In this document: positions 1 through 10,377 of the stretch, in pieces
How positions within the stretch are numbered: the first letter of the stretch is position 1
How the letters are laid out: each line of letters opens with the position of its first letter
Source: Sandaracinus amylolyticus
Lineage (GTDB): Bacteria > Myxococcota_A > Polyangia > Polyangiales > Sandaracinaceae
DNA: 64,000 nucleotides
Direction: 5' to 3'
Assembly: GCF_021631985.1 (NCBI RefSeq)
Contig: NZ_CP070225.1
Coordinates: 3,410,001-3,474,000, forward strand
The notes under the pieces: generated by a model
Told to the model about the DNA's origin: nothing
The model's input: only the letters and a program-made list of their open reading frames with translations
Databases searched by the model: none
Translations under genes and position numbers: made by a program

Positions 1-360
1 GCGCTTCTCGACCGCGCGGTCGACCTTGACCAGCAGCTCTTCTTCGCTGAACGGCTTCTGGATGTAGTCGTACGCGCCGATGCGCATGGCCTCGACCGCG
101 CTCTCGATCGTGCCGTACGCGGTCATCACGATGACCTCGGTGAGGTGCGAGACCTCCTTCACGTGCCGCAGCACCTCGATGCCGTCGCGCCCGCCCATCT
201 TGAGGTCGGTGAGCACGAGGTCGAAGGAGTCGGTGTGCACCACCTCGCACGCCTCTTCGCCGTCGGCGGCTTCCGATACTTCGTGGCCTGCGCCACGCAG
301 CATCAGAGAGAGCGTCGTGCGCATGTTCCGCTGGTCGTCGACGACGAGGATCTTCGCCAT
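1..360 (-). CDS. Response regulator, NtrC-type receiver domain (C-terminus beyond window)
   Basis: The minus strand from 360 reads an open frame that runs off the left edge. It begins MAKILVVDDQRNMRTTLSLM, a classical CheY-like receiver. The acidic pocket DD is at residues 8-9, the phospho-acceptor Asp lies in VLTDLKMG near residue 51, the conserved Thr is in VIVMTAYG, and the Lys is in IQKPFSEEELL. The wording DLKMGGRDGIEVL and TAYGTIESAVEAM is typical of NtrC-family sigma-54 activators, so an AAA+ and a Fis-type DNA-binding domain probably follow outside the window; that part is inference. It is the last visible gene of a minus-strand operon, 36 bp after the small membrane protein gene. No partner kinase is adjacent. 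Confidence 0.9.
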   Translation of the reverse strand, partial: MAKILVVDDQRNMRTTLSLMLRGAGHEVSEAADGEEACEVVHTDSFDLVLTDLKMGGRDGIEVLRHVKEVSHLTEVIVMTAYGTIESAVEAMRIGAYDYIQKPFSEEELLVKVDRAVEKR

Positions 361-396
361 GAGGGCCTCTAGGTGTAATGCCCTCGCGCTCGCGGC

Positions 397-594
397 TCAA
401 TCCTCGGTGTCGAACGTCGGCGGAGGGCCCATCGGAATGCGCTGCTGCGCGTCGACCGCGCGGTCGATGGCGCGGCGCAGATCTCCGAGCTCCTGCTCGG
501 ATCGGTAGGCGCTCCAGCCCGCCAGGACGAGCGCGACGAGCGCGACCGCCAGGGCGGTCGCGGCGAGCCGGCGGGCGACGGGATCGCGGCTCAC
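397..594 (-). CDS. Small single-pass membrane protein, unknown function
   Basis: A 65-residue protein starting with GTG at 594. Its start codon overlaps the stop codon of the upstream gene in a GTGA tetranucleotide (591-594), so translation is probably coupled. Residues about 9-28 (RLAATALAVALVALVLAGW) form one hydrophobic helix. An amphipathic stretch with a coiled-coil look (SEQELGDLRRAIDRAVDAQQ) follows, and the acidic tail ends GPPPTFDTED. I do not recognise the family. The position between a secreted protein and a response regulator fits a small membrane-anchored accessory protein, but no function can be assigned. A DNA stretch resembling the tail sequence occurs near 6478-6506. Confidence 0.7.
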   Translation of the reverse strand: MSRDPVARRLAATALAVALVALVLAGWSAYRSEQELGDLRRAIDRAVDAQQRIPMGPPPTFDTED

Positions 595-1607
595 CCTGCC
601 CCACCCGGCTCGGCGCGCGGAGGCGGCGTCGCGCCGCGCTCGACGTACCCGCGCGCGTCGCGACGCACCCGGACGAACGCCGGCGCGCCCACGAACGTGC
701 CGGTCGGCGCGTCGAGGTTCCACTGCGCCCCGTCGTGCTCGAGCTCGACCACCGGCACGACCTCGTAGATCCCGGCGTCGTCGAACGTGCCCTCGGGGCA
801 GAACGTGCGCGCATCGAGCGCGAAGCTCGGGCCACCGCGCTCCGAGAGTCGCTGGAACAGATCGGCCGGCACCGCGCCACCGCCCTGCGGGATCGCGCAC
901 ACGACGTCGGCGTCGGGACCGTGCACGCGGAACGAGAAGCGATCGGGGCGCACGTAGGCGCGCACGCGCCCGCTGCGCGAGCGCACGCGCACCGAGAACG
1001 TCGTGACCGAGCGCCCGTCGCGATCGGACATCACGACGCGAACGCGCGCGCTCGGGTCGGGCTCGCTCGGGCGCGGGATCGCGTCGAGGTGCACCGTGGT
1101 GGGCCCGAGCTCGCGATGATCGACCGGGGGCTCACCGAGCGCGCGGAGCGTCACGTCGCCGCGCCGTGCGCGGCGCGGACCGAAGGTGATCGCGACGTCG
1201 CCGCCCGCGCGCAGCGCGTCGAGCGCCCGGCCCCAGCAGTACTCGCGCAGATCGATCCACTCCTGCCACGACTGGCCCGCTTCGAGCCGCACCACACGAT
1301 CGGCATCGAGCCGCGCGGGACGCTCGGGGTGCTCGCACGTGAGCGGACGGCGCGCGCCCTCGGGGCGCACCTCGATGCGCAGGAGCCGTCGATCGGCGTT
1401 GAGCTCGATCGGCGCGCTCGCCTGGATCGTGAGCACGCGACGGTAGGGCTCGCGCGCGGCGTCTTCGGTGGGAAGCGACGCGAGCGAGAGCTCCGCGGGA
1501 GGCGGAGGCGGAGGCTCGCGACGTCGCCGGCGTTGCTGCTGCGCAGCGCCGATCGACGGGAGCGCGAGCACGATCGCGAGCGCGAGGGGGATCGCCTTGC
1601 GGATCAC
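591..1607 (-). CDS. Secreted protein of unknown function
   Basis: A 338-residue protein starting with GTG at 1607, overlapping the stop of the HD-domain gene by four bases (GTGA, 1604-1607). It opens with a good signal peptide (MIRKAIPLALAIVLALPSIG, cleavage probably after AAQ), followed by an Arg-rich then Pro-rich segment. The rest is beta-rich and Arg/Val-rich with a few cysteines (LTCEHPE, REYCWGR, ARTFCPEG) that could pair in the periplasm. Phrases such as VRVRSRSGRVRAYVRPDRF suggest repeated beta strands. No catalytic motif is visible. Start choice rests on the overlap and on the signal peptide beginning exactly there. The operon context links it to the HD phosphohydrolase and the response regulator, but no role can be named. 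Confidence 0.75.
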   Translation of the reverse strand: MIRKAIPLALAIVLALPSIGAAQQQRRRRREPPPPPPAELSLASLPTEDAAREPYRRVLTIQASAPIELNADRRLLRIEVRPEGARRPLTCEHPERPARLDADRVVRLEAGQSWQEWIDLREYCWGRALDALRAGGDVAITFGPRRARRGDVTLRALGEPPVDHRELGPTTVHLDAIPRPSEPDPSARVRVVMSDRDGRSVTTFSVRVRSRSGRVRAYVRPDRFSFRVHGPDADVVCAIPQGGGAVPADLFQRLSERGGPSFALDARTFCPEGTFDDAGIYEVVPVVELEHDGAQWNLDAPTGTFVGAPAFVRVRRDARGYVERGATPPPRAEPGGAG

Positions 1608-2917
1608 TTCAGGATCTCCTCGATCGCGCGGCGGACCTCGTCGCGGACCTCGCGCGGGAAACAGAGCCGCGGGCGCACGATCGCCTGATCGCGCAGGCGC
1701 TGCAGCGGGAACGAGATGTCGCCGAGCCGGCGCAGCGGCTGGTGGCGCAGGAGCACCCAGAGGCCCTTCGCGGGATCGCTCTCGTCCTCGGCGTACGGCA
1801 CGTCCTCGGCGACGTCGACGTAGACCTGCAGGTCCGCGCGGATGCCGTGGCGCTCGGTGATCTCCGCCGCGCGCCGGCGCGCTTCTTCCCAGATCGGCTC
1901 GGAGCCGGGCTCGTCGGGGAGCGGCACCGTCTTCGGCAGCTCGCGACGACGGAGGCGACGCGCGAGATCGGCGAGCACCACGTCGCGATCGCGCTCCCAC
2001 TCCGCGAGGCAGTGCATGAGGATGTTGTCGTCGAGCTCGAGGTACCGCTCGAGCGAGAGCGGCTCGCCGAGCACCGCCGCGCGCATCGCGTGGGGCACGA
2101 CGCTCGGCCCCGCGCCCTCGCGGATGAGCTCGGCGACACGCACGAAGATCGCCCGCACCAGGCACTCCGCCGCGCGCGTGGCTTTGTGGTGATAGACCTG
2201 CTGGTACATGAAGTGCCGCGCGAGGAAGAATCCCTCGATGGGCGGCAGCCCCTTGCGGCCTTCGATCGCGAGCGCCCAACCGCCGCCGGGAAGCTCGGCG
2301 AACGCGAGCGCGCGCAGCAGCCAGTCGAGATCGTAGATGCCGTACGCGACGCCCGTCATGTGGCTGTCGCGCAGCAGATAGTCGCAGCGATCGACGTCGA
2401 GCACGCCGCTCACCGAGGACGCGAGCCAGCGCTTGTCGTGCGTCCCCTGGATCAGCGCGGCGACGCGCGCGGGCATGTCGGGATCGAACGCGACGAGCGC
2501 ACGATGCACTTCGGTCGACTCGTCGAGGAGGATCTCGACCGTCCACTCCTCGTGCGCGCGTGCATGCGGCAGCACTTCCTCGAAGAGATGCGACATGGGC
2601 CCGTGCCCCAGGTCGTGCAGCAGCGCAGCCGCGATCCCTTCGCACGCAGCGCGCTCGTCGAGGCGGAGCTGCGCGGGCACTCCGTCGCCCTCCTGCCGCG
2701 CGCGCACGCGCTCCTGGAGCCGCGCCATCACGTGCGCCGCGCCGACCGCGTGCGCGAAGCGCGAGTGCTCGGCGCCCGGGAACACCAGCGACGTGAGGCC
2801 GAGCTGACGCACGCGACGGAGGCGCTGCACCTCGCGCGTGTCGAGGAGCGACTGCACGAGGCGCTCGGCGTCCCCCTCGAACGCGACGAGCCCGTGGACG
2901 GGATCCCGGAGGATCAT
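1604..2917 (-). CDS. HD-domain phosphohydrolase (COG1078-like, dGTPase-related)
   Basis: A 437-residue protein starting MILRDPVHGL. The metal-binding histidine/aspartate set is visible: H51 and H56 in AEHSRFAHAVG, the HD doublet at 101-102 in LLHDLGHGPMSH, and a later Asp in DVDRCDYLLRDS. This is the layout of the COG1078 HD phosphohydrolases related to dGTP triphosphohydrolases, and the length fits that family. Substrate is unknown; dNTPs or related nucleotides are plausible from family knowledge. ATG 2917 is chosen because the conserved DPVHG motif starts at residue 5; upstream reading contains no family sequence. A TATGAC box lies 9 bp before the start and there is no convincing Shine-Dalgarno. 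First gene of the operon running to the left edge. Confidence 0.9.
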   Translation of the reverse strand: MILRDPVHGLVAFEGDAERLVQSLLDTREVQRLRRVRQLGLTSLVFPGAEHSRFAHAVGAAHVMARLQERVRARQEGDGVPAQLRLDERAACEGIAAALLHDLGHGPMSHLFEEVLPHARAHEEWTVEILLDESTEVHRALVAFDPDMPARVAALIQGTHDKRWLASSVSGVLDVDRCDYLLRDSHMTGVAYGIYDLDWLLRALAFAELPGGGWALAIEGRKGLPPIEGFFLARHFMYQQVYHHKATRAAECLVRAIFVRVAELIREGAGPSVVPHAMRAAVLGEPLSLERYLELDDNILMHCLAEWERDRDVVLADLARRLRRRELPKTVPLPDEPGSEPIWEEARRRAAEITERHGIRADLQVYVDVAEDVPYAEDESDPAKGLWVLLRHQPLRRLGDISFPLQRLRDQAIVRPRLCFPREVRDEVRRAIEEILK

Positions 2918-2926
2918 GGCGCGCGC

Positions 2927-2932
2927 GTCATA
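2927..2932 (-). promoter_or_regulatory. TA-rich -10-like box before HD phosphohydrolase gene
   Basis: On the minus strand TATGAC lies 9 nt upstream of ATG 2917. This spacing would put transcription start at or just before the start codon. It belongs to a recurring pattern in this window. Confidence 0.4.
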
Positions 2933-2974
2933 GCACGGGCTCCACACCGGCCCGAGCCCGGCGAGCACACGTGC

Positions 2975-2980
2975 TAGCGT
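2975..2980 (+). promoter_or_regulatory. TA-rich -10-like box before dacB
   Basis: TAGCGT lies 9 nt before ATG 2990, inside the wider word GTGCTAGCGTCGC. No Shine-Dalgarno is visible between box and start, consistent with a leaderless or near-leaderless message. No clear -35 was found. Confidence 0.4.
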
Positions 2981-2989
2981 CGCCCCGCG

Positions 2990-4432
2990 ATGCGACGTGC
3001 CATCCCCCTCGCCGCGGTCCTGCTCTGTGTCTCGCTCCTCGTGCGTCACGACGTGCGCGCGCAGGAGGCGCCGATCGTCTCTCCGCTCGCGACCTCGCTC
3101 TCGCAGCTCGTGAGCGAGGCCGGCTTCGGCGAGACGGTGAGCGTGACCGTGCTCGATGCGGCGACCGGACAGACGCTCTTCTCGCACCAGAGCGAGCTCG
3201 CGCTGAACCCCGCGTCGAACATGAAGCTCGTGACCGCGGCGGCGGCGCTCGCGCGGCTCGGCCCCGAGTTCCGCATGCGCACCGCGCTCTACGGGCGCGT
3301 CGAGGGCGACGGTGTCGCGACGCTCTCGCTGCGCGGCTTCGGCGATCCCTCGCTGACGCAGGCGGACCTCGTGGAGCTCGCGCGCGATCTCGCGGACCAC
3401 GGCGTGCGGCGCGTGGGCGAGGTCGTGGTGGATGCGACGTACTTCGAGGGGCACCTGCTCCCGCCCGCGTTCGATCAGCAGCCGGGTGAGGTCGCGCCGT
3501 TCCGCGCGGCCACCGGCGCGGTGTCGGTCGACGCGAACGCGTACACGCTGCGGGTGCTCCCGGGCGCGACGGTCGGCGCGCCGGCGCGGGTGCGGCTCGA
3601 TGGCGCGGGGTACTTCGCGCTCGAGAGCACGATCACGACGAGCGAGTCGGGCCAGCCCTCGATCGTCGCGATCCAGCGCGATCAGGGCGAGCACATGCAG
3701 CTCGCGCTGCGCGGCACGATGCCGGTCGGCGTGACCGGCGTCTCGTACCGCCGTCGCATCGAGAACCCGCTCGCGTGGGCGGGGCACCTCACGCGCGATG
3801 CGCTCGCGGCCGCAGGGATCCGCAGCAACGACGCGGTGCGCATCGCCGCGACGCCCGACGACGCGGCGCTCCTCGCGCAGCACACGTCCGAGCCGCTCGC
3901 CGAGATCCTCAGCGCGATGGGCAAGCAGAGCGACAACTTCGTCGCGGAGATGGTCTTCCGCGTGCTCGGTGCGGAGCGCCATCGCCCGGGTCGCGTGGAG
4001 GACTCGGTGGCGGCGGTGCGCGACGTGCTGCGCGAGGCGGGCGTCGAGCCCGACCGGGTGCAGATCGTCAACGGCTCGGGGCTCTTCGACGGCAACCGCA
4101 TCGCGTCGGGCGACCTCGCGCGGCTGCTCTCGTGGACGTACCGGCAGCCCGGACTGCGCGCCGAGTACGTGTCGCACCTCGCGATCGGCGGCGTGGACGG
4201 CACGCTCGCGGGGCGCCTGCGCGACCTGCCGCGGCCGCGCATCGTGCGTGCGAAGACGGGCACGCTGAACGACGCCATCGCGCTCAGCGGCTACGTGCTC
4301 GGGCCCGACCCCGATCGCGCGGTCGCGTTCAGCGTGATCGTGAACGGCGCGCGTGGTCGGCACGGCCCGGCGCGTGGGCTCTGCGACGGAGTCGCGCGGG
4401 CGATCGCACAGCAGCTCTGGGCGGGCCGCTGA
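2990..4432 (+). CDS. dacB: D-alanyl-D-alanine carboxypeptidase/endopeptidase (PBP4 family, peptidase S13)
   Basis: A 480-residue exported enzyme of peptidoglycan remodelling that trims D-Ala-D-Ala stem peptides or cleaves cross-links in the periplasm. Residues 1-24 are a signal peptide ending VRAQ. All three penicillin-binding motifs are present: SNMK with S76 and K79 ([13 protein letters not shown]), SDN at 314-316 ([11 protein letters not shown]), and KTG at 422-424 ([10 protein letters not shown]). The large insert between the first two motifs matches PBP4/DacB architecture, and the length is normal for the family. It is transcribed alone, divergent from the HD operon and convergent with the sigma factor gene, with a strong terminator at 4515-4544. 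Confidence 0.95.
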   Translation: MRRAIPLAAVLLCVSLLVRHDVRAQEAPIVSPLATSLSQLVSEAGFGETVSVTVLDAATGQTLFSHQSELALNPASNMKLVTAAAALARLGPEFRMRTALYGRVEGDGVATLSLRGFGDPSLTQADLVELARDLADHGVRRVGEVVVDATYFEGHLLPPAFDQQPGEVAPFRAATGAVSVDANAYTLRVLPGATVGAPARVRLDGAGYFALESTITTSESGQPSIVAIQRDQGEHMQLALRGTMPVGVTGVSYRRRIENPLAWAGHLTRDALAAAGIRSNDAVRIAATPDDAALLAQHTSEPLAEILSAMGKQSDNFVAEMVFRVLGAERHRPGRVEDSVAAVRDVLREAGVEPDRVQIVNGSGLFDGNRIASGDLARLLSWTYRQPGLRAEYVSHLAIGGVDGTLAGRLRDLPRPRIVRAKTGTLNDAIALSGYVLGPDPDRAVAFSVIVNGARGRHGPARGLCDGVARAIAQQLWAGR

Positions 4433-4514
4433 GCGCTCCTGGCGCGTTCGTCTCGGAGCTGAGACCTGCCCGTTTGCACGGGTGAAAAACGGCACGAGCA
4501 GAGCTGAAACGAAA

Positions 4515-4544
4515 GAAGCCCCGACCGTCTCCGGTCGGGGCTTC
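4515..4544. terminator. Bidirectional intrinsic terminator between dacB and sigma factor gene
   Basis: A perfect 13-bp stem (4515-4527 with 4532-4544) with a 4-nt loop TCTC. It is followed by TTCTTC on the plus strand and by a T-rich TTTCGTTTC on the minus strand. It lies between two convergent stop codons and can serve both genes. Confidence 0.85.
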
Positions 4545-4570
4545 TTCTTCACGGACGATCGCGCTCGCGA

Positions 4571-6319
<1,749 letters not shown>

Positions 6320-6768
6320 AGGATCACCTCGAGGCGGGAGCAGCTGGTCGACATCTCGGTTCGGAGTGGCGTCGCTCGCGGGGTTCGGCTCATGAAGCTA
6401 GGCTCGGCGTCCTTCGGGCGTGAACGCCCTTCGGTGAGTGCGTGGGGATCGACGTACAACAAGCGCAACCCCGTTGGATTCCGGGTCCGCCTCCGACGTT
6501 CGACGAGGAGCTCGGAGAGGCCGTGACACTGCGCGAGCAGGACAGACGGATCAGGCCCCGCGGGGCGATTGCGATCGCTCGATCCGTCGGCGCCGGGGAC
6601 GGCGTCGCAACCGGTCCCGACGCGCGATTACTCCTTTCGTCGCGAAAGCACAACACCTTCGTGCAACCAGTCGAACGATTCCGTCGGTCCCGCAGGGCGC
6701 CGGCCACGCGAGTGGCCGGCGGCGGCGACTTCCGTGGCCGCCACGCGCCGTGCGCGCACGCAGCCCAC
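6320..6768. other. Long divergent intergenic region
   Basis: About 450 bp between the divergent sigma factor gene and the HEAT-repeat protein gene. The plus-strand frame stays open from 6442, but its translation looks non-coding until the signal peptide at 6769. A stretch at 6478-6506 resembles the end of the small gene at 397-594 and would encode GPPPTFDEE. No clear promoter or terminator was recognised. Confidence 0.4.
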
Positions 6769-9150
6769 GTGCCGGCGATCGCCGCGATCGCGCTCGGCCT
6801 CGTGCTCTCCGTCGCGCCGACTGCGAGCGCAGCGCCCCTGCCGGTCGACGGCGCGGTGTCTGTGGGGCTCCCGCCGACGCGAGTCCAGGTGCGCGTCGAG
6901 GCGACGGACCAGGGCACGCGGATCCGGGCCCGAGCGGGCGCGCACACCGCCGAGGTCACGGTGCCCGGCGTGCTCGCCGAGGCGGACGTGGAGCGCGTCG
7001 CGCTCTCGGGCGGCGCATCGGTGGCGCTGGTGCGGGGCCGCGGCGAGGGCGGACGGGTCGCCGCGCTGATCGTCGTGCGGCGGGGTCGGCCGGAGATCCC
7101 GTGGACGGGCCGGCTCGACCTGCACGGAGATCCCGGCGAGCGCACGAGCGACGTGCTCGACGTGAGCGATCGGACGGGCGACGGCGTGCCCGACGTGGTG
7201 ATCGGGCAGGCGCGCGAGGGCGTCGGGCTGTGCGGGGAGCCGGCGGCGCTGCTCTATCCGCGCGCGCTGGACCCGGCGAGCGGCGAGCTGCGGCCCGTGG
7301 TGCTGCGGCGGGTCGGGGCGGGCGAGGAGGTCGCGATCACGGCGACCACCGAGAGCCCGGGGCCGACCGGACCGCCGGTGGTTCGGGCGCTGCGCGCGGC
7401 GGGCGCGTCGAGCGCGCTCGGGGTCGACGAGGACGCGCGGGCGCTGGGGCAGCCCCACGCGCTGGTCGACGGTCGTGAGGAGACGTACTGGGCGGAGGGG
7501 CGCGGGGGTGCCGGAGAGGGCGAGCTGGTGTCGCTGCGCTTCGGTGCGGGAATGCCGATCCGCGCGCTCGCGATCACGAGGGCGCGCGCCGAGGGGATTC
7601 GCGCGCCGCGCGAGCTCTGGATCGTGGGGGATCAGGGGCCGCGGCTGCGGGTGACGCTGCCCGAGACGTTCGAGGGGCGCGCCTGGATCGTGCCGCCCGC
7701 GCCGCTCGCGTGGTCGTGCTTCGCGGTGGTGCTCGCGGATCCCGGCGGAGATGCGGGGGCGCGCACCGGGATCGCGGAGATCGAGGCGTTCACCGACGTC
7801 GATTTCGGCGCGGGGATCGACGCGCTGGTCGCGGAGCTGGTGCGCGACGGTGAAGGCGGCGATCGCGCGACGCAGTGGCTCGGTCGGCTGGGCGAGCGCG
7901 CGGTGGTGGCGCTCGAAGGGGCCTGGGAGCGGCTCGGGACCCGAGGGCGCGTGCGGGCCGTGCGGGTGGCGTCGGAGGTCGCGGGCACGGCGAGCGAGCC
8001 GGCGCTGGCGCTCCTGGCGCGTGCCGCGGCGGACCAGAGCGAAGAGGTGCGCGCGGCCGCGCTCGGTGCGCTCGTCGAGCGTGGCGCCGAGGCGCGCATC
8101 GCGGCGCTGACGGCGCTCGAGGGCGCGCCCGGAGAAGACGCGGCCGCGAGGCTGGAGCGCGGCGAGCGTGCGTTCCCGATCGCGCCGCTCCTCGGTGCGG
8201 TGGCCGCGGAGGGCGGAAGCGAGCGGCCTCGGCTGCGCGCGGCGCTCGCGCGCGGCGTGGCGCTGGGTGGCGATGCGGCGCGGGACGAGCTCGCCGCGGC
8301 CGAGCTGTCGATCGCGGCGCGGGCGTCGGTCGCGCTCGGGCTCGCGGAGAACGAGGCCACGCGTGCCGTCGCGGCGCCGCTGGTGGAGCGCGCGGCGAGC
8401 GAGGCGAGCACGTTCGCGGATCGCTGGCGCACGGCGCGCGCGGCGGCGGGTGTGGAGCACAGCGCGGACGTCGAGGCGCGGATGCAGGCGTGGGCGCGCG
8501 AGGCCGAGGAGTGGATGCTGCGGCGCGCGGCCGTGGAGGCGCTCGGCGCGGGGTCGACCGAGGTGTTGCGGGAGCGCGCGCTCGAGGATGTGTACCCGCG
8601 GGTGCGCATCGCGGCGATCGAGCGGCTCGCGCAGGCGGGAGCGCTCGAGGGTGCGACCGCGAGCGCTGCGGCGCGTGATCGCTGGCCGATGGTGCGCGTC
8701 GCCGCGCTCGATGGGAGCGTGGACGCGGAGGGCGGACGCGAGCGGGCGCGCGCGGCGCTCGGCGACGATGCGCAGATGGTGCGGCGACGCGCGATCGAGC
8801 ACCTCACGCGGCTTCGCGATCGCGAGGCGTGGCCGGCGATCGAGCAGCGCCTGCGCGACACGCGCGAGTGGCCGATGGTGATCGACGCCGCGCTCACGTA
8901 CGTGTCGGATCTCTGCGTCGTCGAGGCGGGCGAGACGCTCGTCGAGGTGATCCGGCGCGGCGCGCGCGAGGGTGCGTGGGAGCCGAACGTCGAGAACGCG
9001 GGGCTCGCGCTTCGCGTGCTGACGCGGCTCGGCGGGCCGTCGCTCGAGGACGGACGCACCGTCGCGATGCGGGGCGGCGAGTCGCTGCGCGCCGCGGTCG
9101 AAGCGTCGCGGGCCTCGACCGAGGAGACCTGCGCAGCGGGACGGGAGTGA
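6769..9150 (+). CDS. Exported F5/8-type-C-like and HEAT-repeat protein
   Basis: About 793 residues if GTG 6769 is used; the frame is open back to 6442, but the signal peptide (VPAIAAIALGLVLSVAPTAS) starts at 6769. After the signal comes a beta-rich domain with an acidic FG-GAP-like turn (DVSDRTGDGVPDVVIG). A galactose-binding/F5-8-type-C-like domain follows (HALVDGREETYWAEG, VSLRFGAGMPIRALAITRAR, TGIAEIEAFTDV). The C-terminal half is a run of Ala/Glu/Arg-rich helical pairs typical of HEAT repeats (for example RVRIAAIERLAQAGALEG and QMVRRRAIEHLTRLRDREAW). HEAT solenoids usually mediate protein binding. It is probably periplasmic or surface exposed, with no enzymatic motif. The lipoprotein gene follows after 82 bp. 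Confidence 0.75.
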   Translation: MPAIAAIALGLVLSVAPTASAAPLPVDGAVSVGLPPTRVQVRVEATDQGTRIRARAGAHTAEVTVPGVLAEADVERVALSGGASVALVRGRGEGGRVAALIVVRRGRPEIPWTGRLDLHGDPGERTSDVLDVSDRTGDGVPDVVIGQAREGVGLCGEPAALLYPRALDPASGELRPVVLRRVGAGEEVAITATTESPGPTGPPVVRALRAAGASSALGVDEDARALGQPHALVDGREETYWAEGRGGAGEGELVSLRFGAGMPIRALAITRARAEGIRAPRELWIVGDQGPRLRVTLPETFEGRAWIVPPAPLAWSCFAVVLADPGGDAGARTGIAEIEAFTDVDFGAGIDALVAELVRDGEGGDRATQWLGRLGERAVVALEGAWERLGTRGRVRAVRVASEVAGTASEPALALLARAAADQSEEVRAAALGALVERGAEARIAALTALEGAPGEDAAARLERGERAFPIAPLLGAVAAEGGSERPRLRAALARGVALGGDAARDELAAAELSIAARASVALGLAENEATRAVAAPLVERAASEASTFADRWRTARAAAGVEHSADVEARMQAWAREAEEWMLRRAAVEALGAGSTEVLRERALEDVYPRVRIAAIERLAQAGALEGATASAAARDRWPMVRVAALDGSVDAEGGRERARAALGDDAQMVRRRAIEHLTRLRDREAWPAIEQRLRDTREWPMVIDAALTYVSDLCVVEAGETLVEVIRRGAREGAWEPNVENAGLALRVLTRLGGPSLEDGRTVAMRGGESLRAAVEASRASTEETCAAGRE

Positions 9151-9232
9151 AGTGAAGGGTTCCCACGGTTTGACGTGCGTGGTAGCGTCCGGCTCGCTCG
9201 CTGGGTCGCGTGCACCCTCGAGCGGGGAAGAC

Positions 9233-9886
9233 ATGAATCGTCAGTCGATGCGAGCGCGGATCGGATGCGTCCTGGCCCTCACGCTGGCCCCCCTCGCGCT
9301 GAGCGCGTGTGGCGAGCAGGCGGCGGCGGATCTCCAGATCGAGCGTCTACCCGACGTGAGCCCGAGCCTGCCGAACGTCCCGACGATCCCGCCGCCGCCG
9401 CACCCGGTGACCTATCCGGACAGCAGCTACAGCGTGTACGGCGTGCGTCGGCGCGAGGGCGTCACGATGAACACCGACGTCGCCGTGACCGGCTACATCG
9501 TCGAGATCTACACGCCGCCGGAGTGCGAAGAGGGCCGCACCTGCCCGACGCCCGCCGCGCCGCACCTGTGGATCGCGGACACGCGCGGTGAGGCCGAGGA
9601 GTCGAACCGGCTGATGATCGTCGGCTACGCCGAGAACCAGGCGCAGATCGACGAGGCGGTCGAGCAGGCGCGCCGCGGTCGCTACGAGCCGCCGGATCCG
9701 GAGACGGGCCTGCTGCCGATCCCGACCGACTTCTTCGTCGGCAACAAGGTGAAGATCAACGGGCGCTTCACGCGCATCTCGGGCAGCGGCTTCAACGTGA
9801 GCGAAGGCCTGCTCGAGTACCGCGGGCACGAGACGCTCGAGCAGTCGCCGGAGGCGCAGGCCGCCGCGACCCAGCGTCGTCGCTGA
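9233..9886 (+). CDS. Lipoprotein of unknown function
   Basis: A 217-residue protein. ATG 9233 is preceded by GGGGAAG at SD distance and begins a lipoprotein signal peptide with lipobox LSAC, so the mature protein probably starts at Cys23 and is lipid-anchored. A Pro-rich linker (NVPTIPPPPHPVTYP) follows. The globular part contains VYGVRRREGVTMNTDVAVTG and later FFVGNKVKINGRFTRISG, which look like OB-fold beta strands. Two Cys in PPECEEGRTCP may pair. The phrase PHLWIADTRGEAEES also suggests a nucleic-acid-binding-like OB fold, but this is inference. A possible promoter (TAGCGT, 9183-9188) lies about 45 nt upstream. Confidence 0.7.
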   Translation: MNRQSMRARIGCVLALTLAPLALSACGEQAAADLQIERLPDVSPSLPNVPTIPPPPHPVTYPDSSYSVYGVRRREGVTMNTDVAVTGYIVEIYTPPECEEGRTCPTPAAPHLWIADTRGEAEESNRLMIVGYAENQAQIDEAVEQARRGRYEPPDPETGLLPIPTDFFVGNKVKINGRFTRISGSGFNVSEGLLEYRGHETLEQSPEAQAAATQRRR

Positions 9887-9977
9887 ACGAGAGGCGACGG
9901 AAGCGGGTGACGCCCTCGAGCCGCATGGCTCGGGGGCGTCCGCGCTTGGAGCCCAGCTCGGACCGCGGCGAGCAACG

Positions 9978-10169
9978 CCCAAACCGATCCGAGGCCAGCT
10001 CCCGCTGCCTTCCGCGCCACCGAAACCGACTGGAGGCCAGCTCCAGCTGCCTTCCGCGCCACCGAAACCGACTGGAGGCCAGCTCCAGCTGCCCTCCGCG
10101 CCACCGAGACCGACTGGAGGCCAGCTCCAGCTGCCCTCCGCGCCACCGAAACCGACTGGAGGCCAGCTC
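9978..10169. repeat. 42-bp tandem repeat array A (about 4.6 copies)
   Basis: Four 42-bp units (9978-10019, 10020-10061, 10062-10103, 10104-10145) and a partial fifth. The first copy is the most diverged and copies 2-4 are nearly identical. Each has the core CCGAAACCGACTGGAGGCC followed by AGCTCCAGCTGCC. Because 42 is divisible by three the array stays open in several frames, but it lies between convergent genes and no gene is supported. Confidence 0.9.
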
Positions 10170-10204
10170 GAGCCGGGTCTTCGGCGGTTCGAAACCGCCG
10201 CGGG

Positions 10205-10345
10205 GGCAGCTCCAGCCGGGTCTCGGACGGTTTCAGTGGTCCGACGGGCAGCTCCAGCCGGGTCTCGGACGGTTTCAGTGGTCCGACGGGCAGCTCCAGC
10301 CGGGTCTCGGACGGTTTCAGTGGTCCGACGGGCAGCTCCAGCCGG
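10205..10345. repeat. 42-bp tandem repeat array B (about 3.4 copies), partly inverted relative to array A
   Basis: Three nearly perfect 42-bp units (10205-10246, 10247-10288, 10289-10330) plus the first 15 bp of a fourth. The unit contains GGCAGCTCCAGCCGGGTCTC and GGACGGTTTCAGTGGTCCG. Its reverse complement aligns with the array-A unit at 28 of 42 positions, sharing the ACNGAAACCG and AGCTGCC cores, so A and B could pair into a long imperfect hairpin. It ends about 30 bp before the stop of the convergent DUF4340 gene. Confidence 0.9.
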
Positions 10346-10377
10346 CTCCGCGCCCCGGAGACGCGCCTGGAGCACGG

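Noticed and set aside
6442-6768. N-terminal extension of the HEAT-repeat protein to 6442
   Set aside because: The extension is Arg-rich and unlike protein sequence, while a clean signal peptide starts at GTG 6769.
9978-10345. CRISPR array
   Set aside because: The 42-bp units follow each other directly with no unique spacers, and no cas genes are nearby.
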